From Caenorhabditis elegans (taxonomy: Eukaryota; Nematoda; Chromadorea; Rhabditida; Rhabditidae): DNA of 64,000 nucleotides. Shown here piece after piece: positions 58,101 to 64,000 of the stretch (positions are counted from its first letter, which is position 1; each line of letters starts with the position of its first letter). A model generated the notes under the pieces. That model was not told the origin of the DNA. It saw nothing but the letters and a program-made list of their open reading frames with translations, and did not search any database. The stretch covers positions 186,001-250,000 of the forward strand of contig NC_003280.10 of NCBI RefSeq assembly GCF_000002985.6. The letters are read 5' to 3'. A program made the translations under genes and the position numbers.

Positions 58101-61100
58101 GATTTAGCAGACCAATCAATCATTGCAACTTTTTTCGAACGAGGGACGAGGCAAAAAGGTTTCTAGGCCATGTCCCCGACAAATTTCAGCGGCCATTTAT
58201 CTTGCTTTGTTTTCTGCGTTTTTTCTTTCGTTTTTCACCGATTTTTTCCGTTTTTTCTTATCAAAACTAATAAATAAATATTTTTTGCAGATGCTAAAAC
58301 AATTTCCAAGTGAAAAAATTGTGAATTCAGTCGGAAAGTAGCGGTAAAAGTGGTCAATGTAATATGATGGATTACGGGAATAAAAAACCCAAACTTTTTC
58401 CCAAACATGATACATATGCTGTTTAGATGCTAAAAGTACCTGATTTTCATAACGAGACCGCTGAAAAAGTTTTGAGATTTTCAAAATTCAACTTTTTTTG
58501 TGAAAAAGTCGAGATTTTGGCACAAAATGTTGAATTATGAAAATCTCAAAACTTTTTCAGCGGTCTCGTTATGAAAATCAGGTACTTTTAGCATCTAAAC
58601 AGCATATGTATCATGTTTGGGAAAAAGTTTGGGTTTTTTATTCCCGTAATCCATCATATTACATTGACCACTTTTACCGCTACTTGCCGACTGAATTCAC
58701 AATTTTTTCATCTGGAAATTATTTTAGCATTAACAAAAATATTTATTTATCAGTTTTAATAAGAAAACACGGGAAAAATCGGTGAAAAACACAAGAAAAC
58801 AAAGCAAGTACAAAATGTCGTAAAATGCGGTGTATTGTGTGCAAACACCGATTTTTCGCATTTTTTCTCGGCCCTCGTTCGAAAAAAGTTGCAGTGCAAT
58901 GTGTTTTTGAAGAGATTGGGTCTGCTAGACTACAAACTACAATTTTCGATTTAGCAGACCATGTGTTTTTAATATACAATTTGGAAGTTTTTGAAATTTT
59001 CAACTTCAACAAAATATCAGAATTTTGTGAAATTTGTAGTGTGTAAAACCCATACCCATCGCAGTCAACGCCTTCTGCCGAAGTCCACCCTTATGGTATC
59101 TGGAGAAGAATTCCAAAGTAATGAAGACCTTCTCCTTGAGCGCTTCGACTTTTTCTTCAGTAGGATCCTCTTTCACAAACTCTTCGAATTGGAAATATCT
59201 CGATAGAACGCCCAACGTGAAAATCGAACGCGAAAGAATCGGAAACAACTTCGGATCCAGATCGTAGCGGGGATTTGAATCGAAATTCCGTTTGATCACC
59301 TCCAAGTGTTCTGGAAAATTCGGAATTTCCAGAGTTTTGCGCCTAAAAACCAATAAAACATACTCAAATAAGTACTAAAAACGTCGATAGTCTTTGTTGC
59401 GCCTCTCTTGAACTTTTTGTAAATCGAAGCGACACACGAGACAGCAGAAACGACAAGAGCCATTCCATTGAACATTATAACTTTGCACAGATTCTCATCA
59501 ATTGAATCGAGTACGATGTTTGACGGGAATGGAACCAGAGGGATGACTCGTTCCAACATTCCAATCATCTCTTTTGTGACCTGCAAAATTTGAGGGTAAA
59601 GAATTTTAAATTTGTATAAATCTGAAAAGTTGTAGTTTAACAAGCTTTTAAAAATTAAAAAATCTTAAAATAGTGAGAATTTTAACTAAACCTAGTAGAA
59701 TTCTAAAAAATTCGATTTTTTTTCAATTTCAGGATCTTGAGTGTAAAAAATCTGAATAATTAGATTAAAAATTTTTTTTTAGATACTGGTCCAAAAAAGT
59801 ATTTATTTTCACGATTTTTCATATTTTTACCTGATTCTCTGCATTAGTCTTGGCTCCACTAAACGTGAGGTACGGTAGCAGAACTTCCACGTGGCTTGTC
59901 AGTAAAAGTGGTCGAATCTTCGAGAAAACCGCCAACGTTGACAGGTACGCCATGTACTTTTCCTCTTGCTCTTTTCGTCGCATCAACTCGACTTCAGACA
60001 CATTTTCGCTGGATTTGTGTTGTTCTAGATTGAGAATATGATCGACTAGGGAATCAATGATTTGTTTCACAGCTACGGACATTCCGGATCCTTCCTGGCC
60101 GTTTTTCACGATATGCAGGATGAGCTGCTCCAGGTAGTCACTCATTGCGTCCTGAAAAATGGTAATATTGAGCTTTTTGGTATCTTGAACTGATTTTAGA
60201 TAGAATTTTATGAATTTCTGCCGATTGTACTAAATTTTCAGACGAAAAGCTTCAGAATATGTGATTTTCAGTTTTTTTTTCAAACTTAAAATTCTCTCAT
60301 TATGAAAATTTTTTTGATTGGAATTTTTTTTCAAAATTCCAAAGGTTGGAATTGTTTAATTTTCAGCACTACAAATCTAAAATTTTCCGATTCTCAGCAC
60401 TAAAAATCTAAAATTTTCCGGTCTTTCAGCACTAAAAAATCTAAAATTATCCATTTTTCAGCCCTAAAACTCTAGAATTTTCCACTTTTCAGCAAACAAA
60501 ATCTAGAATTTTCCACTTTTCTGAACAAAAAATCTGGTATTTTTGGATTTTCAGCTTCAAAGCGCGTTTTTCTGTCACGTTCTCCGTACAAACCTTAATA
60601 CAATGCTGTGCAACACTACACATCGTCGTCACTTTCGTAGCAACCGCATTTGTATAGATCCGAGTGTCCACAGGCTGGAACCAGAGGGTCGTAAACGTCT
60701 CGAAAACCAACTTTTTGACGCCTTCCTCATCAGTCACCCGTCTGATCATTCTGGCAAGCATGTCTGCAAATTTGGAGTTTTAGAGTCGATGAATTAGTAT
60801 TTTTCAGTTTTTTTGTGCCTGAAAAAGGTATTTTTCGAACAAAAATTACCTGGAATCATCTCAAAAGTCGGGAATTTCTCGCAAATTTCTCTCATAATTC
60901 GAATAACTCGTTTCCTAACCGCCACACCAGTGTCCAATATTCGTTCGGCAATTTGTGAATAGTATTTTCGTACGTATTCCTCATCATATAATACGAATCG
61001 TCCGATAAGTTCGACTGCTGACTCACGTACTTGTGCGTGGGAGTCTACCATTCGAGTGTGCACGGCTTGTTGAACGTCTTCCTGAAAAAGAAAGAATATT

Positions 61101-64000
61101 TTGAGATGCTCAGCTATAAAAATCCGGAATTTTCCGATAGACTAGTGAAAAAATCTAGAATCGCGAGTTTTTTAACTTAAATCCCCTCAAAAACACATGA
61201 GTCTGCTAAATCGAAAATTGTAGTTTGTAGTCTGGCAGACCCATTCTCTTCAAAATCGCTTGGGTCTGCTAAATCGAAAGTTGTAGTTTGTAGTCTAACA
61301 GACCCAATCTCTTCAAAAACACATGGGTTTGCTCGTTTAAAAACCTTAAATTTACCGATTTTCAGGTCTAAAAATCTATAATTTTCCGATTTTCAAGTCC
61401 AATTTTCTCTCTGTAAGTAGAAACTTACCAAAATAAGAACACTAGAGTCCGCCTCAATAATAGAACTAAGACATTTGAGAGCCTTCGATCGAAGAGCCAC
61501 AATCGTTTCACTTCCAGCACCAAATACAATCTGAAATTCAATATTTTCTAATTTTCCACAGTAAGAAATCCACCGTACATGTTTGAGATAAGTGTCAAAA
61601 GAATGCGTGAACTCTCGAGATTGTGCCAAAAATTTCACAGCCCAAAACGCGTCGGAATCCAACATTTTCACTTTATTCGACTTTTCCAACCGCCGTTTTA
61701 TCTCCTTTTTATCCAATATTTTCGATAGGAAAACCTTCATCTCGGCACCGCGATATTGGATTTTCTCGTACTTTCGCTCGGCTTTCTTGACGTCCTGCAA
61801 CATATTCAAAATTGTTTGATTTTTATGTCAAAAACCTTTAAATTTGGAGATTTTCATAAATTTTCCAAGCGATTCTTACCTTTTCCGACTCATTAGTGTC
61901 TACAGTCTGTTTCAACTTGGATCGTGCACTTTCAAGGTCCTCAGCGACCTCCTTGTACCATTCTCCAACGTAGAAATTACACGCGTACACTATAATATCC
62001 GATGAGTTCGTGATAACGAGATAATCGATCAGTGACGTCTCCAGAACTTTCAGCTTATCGTTTTGTTTCAGCTGAAAATCGGAATTAATCTCTTTTAAAA
62101 TCCGAATTATTGGCTCGTTACATTAGAAATATCAACAGATTCATAATCCTCGACTCCCTTATCGGATAACAATAAAAACGACTTTTTGACAACTGCGTCA
62201 AGCCTCCGTTCTCCAGCAATTGCTTCTTTTTGGTCTTTTCGCAGTTTTGCAGTAATATTCCCCAAATAATCAAGAGATGCCTGTCGAATAGTCATATCCG
62301 ACGATTTCGATCTGAAATTCTTGACCAAAAGTGATCCAAGTGCAGTCAGAATCATCTCGGCTGCTGGCCATTCCGGTGAGTACAGTGCCGATAGAAGTTC
62401 TTGAAGGAAATTGGAGAAAAGGATACGGTAGTCCTCTTCACCGTCCATTTTATTGCCTTTTTGAGAGCATTTCGCGAGGAATCCATTGAGAAACGCGTTC
62501 GTCACTTTTGATGCCTGGAAAAATTACATTATTCCAATTTTTCGAATTATTTCAGTGGAATTTGGAAAAAAATTTGACTAAAAACAGATTTTGGCATCAT
62601 TAGAAGATTTTAAAATTTCAAAAAAAAAGCGTTCAAAACTAATTCTTGGGTCTGCTAAATCGAAAGTTGTAGTTTGTAGACTAGCAGACCACTTGGGTTG
62701 GCTAAATCCAATAGAAATTGGAAAAAGACGATATTTAGACTACAAAATACAAAAAATTGACTTTCAAAAGTTAGATTTTTGCAATTTTAGAAAATTTTAA
62801 AGGTGGTGTAGTCGAATTTTTTTTTATTGCTTTATTAGACTCAGAATTGTCTAAAAACACCGAATTTCATAATGAAACTTCTTGAAAACTTTTCAAAAAA
62901 AAGTTATGGCGGCTCGAAAAATGGCCTAAAATTAGTGAACATTTGAAATTTGACCGACTTATCATTGTCGCAGCGGCTGGAAACAATTTTTTTGAAATTG
63001 TCGTCTAATTTTGGTTATACAGGTCGATTATCTTGCGTTTTTAGCTTTATTAAGGTATTTAAAAGTCGAAAGAGAATTGGTAAAAAAATTTGACAAATCT
63101 CTTCGTCCATCGACTTTTCCCTTAATAAAGCTGAAAACGCAAGATAATCGACCTGTATACCCAAAATTAGACGACAATTTCAAAAAAAAATTGTTCCCAG
63201 CCGCCGCGACAATGATAAGTTGGTCAAATTTCAAATTTTCATTCATTTTAGGCCATTTTTCAAGAGGCCATAACTTTTTTTTGAAAAGTTTTCAAGAAGT
63301 TTCATCATGAAATTCGGCGTTTTCAGACAATTTCGAGTCTAATAAAGAAATAAAAAAAGATTCGACTACACCACCTTTAATACTTCAGTAAAAAATATGT
63401 TCACTAATTAATTTTTTAAAAATTGAGAATTTATTAGTACTGTTTTTTAAAAAAGTTTTTACCAACTACGAACTACAAAATAGCATCAAAAATGAAAAAA
63501 AAGTCCGTTTTGATCAATTTTTCAATATATTACCTTCAAAAATCCTTCCTTAACCATAGCCTCCTCCTTTTTCGACCGCTTCGCCAATTCATCCTCATCC
63601 GCGTGCTTCTTGAATTTCGGAATCTTGATTGTCGACTGAACAAGCTGTATGAAAAGAGCCGTCGTCGTTGAAATCCATGAGCCATCCGGCAGGCTATATC
63701 CATTATTCGAATTCTTTTGAGTAAATTGTGGAGCTCTGTGCAATGAAGACAACAAATCGGTGATCATCGAAAAACGAAGAGAATCCTCGGCTCGGGAGAA
63801 GATGTTCGACGCGAGAAGCATTGCCTAAAAAAATAACTGTAGTTTGTAGTTGTAGCAGCGCCTGACTTACAGTAATCTGCAGTGATCCAACATTTGCAAC
63901 AAAGAACGGCGTCAACGCAACAGATGCGACATTATGAACGGAAGTATCAGTCATTGATTCACTTTTCACTAAAACTGCCAGCAGACCGATTGCTTCGGTT
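55114..64000 (-). CDS. scc-2: NIPBL/Scc2 cohesin loader, C-terminal part
   Basis: Seventeen exons, the first cut by the right edge, give about 1299 C-terminal residues: 64000-63871, 63824-63534, 62514-62122, 62071-61880, 61794-61579, 61530-61429, 61081-60850, 60763-60594, 60151-59831, 59580-59364, 59310-59056, 58005-57680, 57494-57236, 56578-56367, 56317-56049, 55999-55831 and 55257-55114. The HEAT-repeat hook matches NIPBL: ALRSKALKCLSSIIEADSSV, VRESAVELIGRFVL, AERILDTGVAVRKRVIRIM, RMIRRVTDEEGVKKLV, QGLVTPGASIPTLIAM, RQQRRSFLQSM, YIFIADNLAMFPYQ and YQPSEAAKVYEKAV. The tail is acidic (DDYDEEEDGGEDS). Scc2 with Scc4/MAU-2 loads cohesin onto chromosomes. The gene is also named pqn-85; Gln runs such as SPQQQQQR are short here. 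Introns carry foldback elements and GTAGTTTGTAG repeats. Confidence 0.93.
55495..55670. repeat. Triplicated TAGCAGACCCAATCTC repeat in an scc-2 intron
   Basis: Three tandem copies of a unit of about 62 bases run TTGTAGTTTGTAGTCTAGCA, GACCCAATCTCTACAAAACA, CATGGGTCTGCTAAATCGGA. The unit is itself a short inverted repeat (GTCTAGCAGACCCA against TGGGTCTGCTAAATC). Other copies are at 32170-32230, 33545-33620, 49818-49850, 58910-58970, 61190-61330 and 62645-62710. Confidence 0.8.
56600..57120. repeat. Degenerate TATAGGTTACTGTAGGTA repeats
   Basis: The scc-2 intron between 56579 and 57235 consists of irregular TAGGTACTA, GGTTACTGTAGG and CTATAGGTAAT words. The best tandem copy is AGGCACTATGCTATAGGTTA at about 57009 and 57063. 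It differs from every other repeat in the window. Confidence 0.65.
58118..58890. mobile_element. Large foldback element, CACTGCAACTTTTTCC family, copy 2
   Basis: The left end reads TGCAACTTTTTTCGAACGAG and the right end CTCGTTCGAAAAAAGTTGCA. Arms contain AATGGTGGATTACGGG-like and AGCGGTCTCGTTATGAAAAT words shared with 42183-42985. The right arm has lost a segment near 58810. It lies in the scc-2 intron between 58006 and 59055. Confidence 0.75.
62800..63385. mobile_element. Foldback element, TTAAAGGTGGTGTAGTCG family
   Basis: Ends TTTTAAAGGTGGTGTAGTCG and CGACTACACCACCTTTAA form a nearly perfect inverted repeat with arms of about 270 bases. The centre is around TTAAGGTATTTAAAAGTCG. It occupies most of the scc-2 intron between 62515 and 63533. 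A degenerate relative is at 13118-13600. Confidence 0.8.

Noticed and set aside
59300..59400. Apparent frameshift in scc-2 between VFSTYL and RKTLEI
   Set aside because: A 53-base intron from the GTATGT donor at 59363 to the TTTTCCAG acceptor at 59311 restores the frame (STYL-K-HLEVIK) and fits the NIPBL alignment.

Overview
The window is nuclear DNA of a nematode, almost certainly Caenorhabditis elegans, left arm of chromosome II. The evidence is short AT-rich introns with TTTTCAG acceptors, likely trans-splice acceptors just upstream of start codons, dense short inverted-repeat elements typical of worm autosome arms, and a recognisable gene set: chitin synthase chs-2, the FAF1 homolog ubxn-3, an ING-type PHD protein, the PQ-loop transporter laat-1 and the NIPBL/Scc2 homolog scc-2 (also called pqn-85). 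Species and locus come from recognising the protein sequences, not from a database search. Exon joins were worked out by hand from splice sites, reading phase and family similarity.

Layout. 0.9-6.0 kb (+): a small ZP-domain (cuticlin-like) gene whose proposed 4.1 kb first intron contains a 7-TM chemoreceptor-like gene on the opposite strand (1.5-3.1 kb). 6.6-8.5 kb (-): a secreted Gln/Cys-rich protein of the pqn/abu type. 8.5-11.0 kb: divergent spacer. 11.0-25.6 kb (+): chs-2, with a clear core gene from 17.46 kb and in-phase candidate upstream exons that suggest alternative promoters. 26-27 kb: local tandem repeat. The whole right half is transcribed leftward: an unrecognised nematode gene (27.6-30.6), ubxn-3 (31.3-34.6), an ING3-like PHD gene (37.1-46.7), laat-1 (47.4-51.8) and the C-terminal part of scc-2 (55.1 to beyond the right edge).

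Functional picture. The left half groups extracellular-matrix genes: a ZP protein, a pqn/abu protein (this family is linked to pharyngeal cuticle) and the pharyngeal chitin synthase, the last two divergently arranged. The right half holds nuclear and housekeeping functions: Cdc48 cofactor, chromatin reader, lysosomal cationic amino acid export and cohesin loading.

Repeats fill the introns and spacers. They include a hAT-like non-autonomous family (termini like CAGGGGTGTGCGGC, 8-bp target duplications, interior of TTTGCCGGAA/TTCCGGCAAA words), large foldback elements (one with mariner-like ends and TA duplication), a 1.7 kb TTGCCGGAA array with a 687-bp higher-order duplication inside laat-1, a dispersed GTAGTTTGTAG word that is abundant only right of about 29.9 kb, and two poly-G tracts in gene spacers. 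No tRNA, rRNA, CRISPR array or autonomous transposase was recognised.
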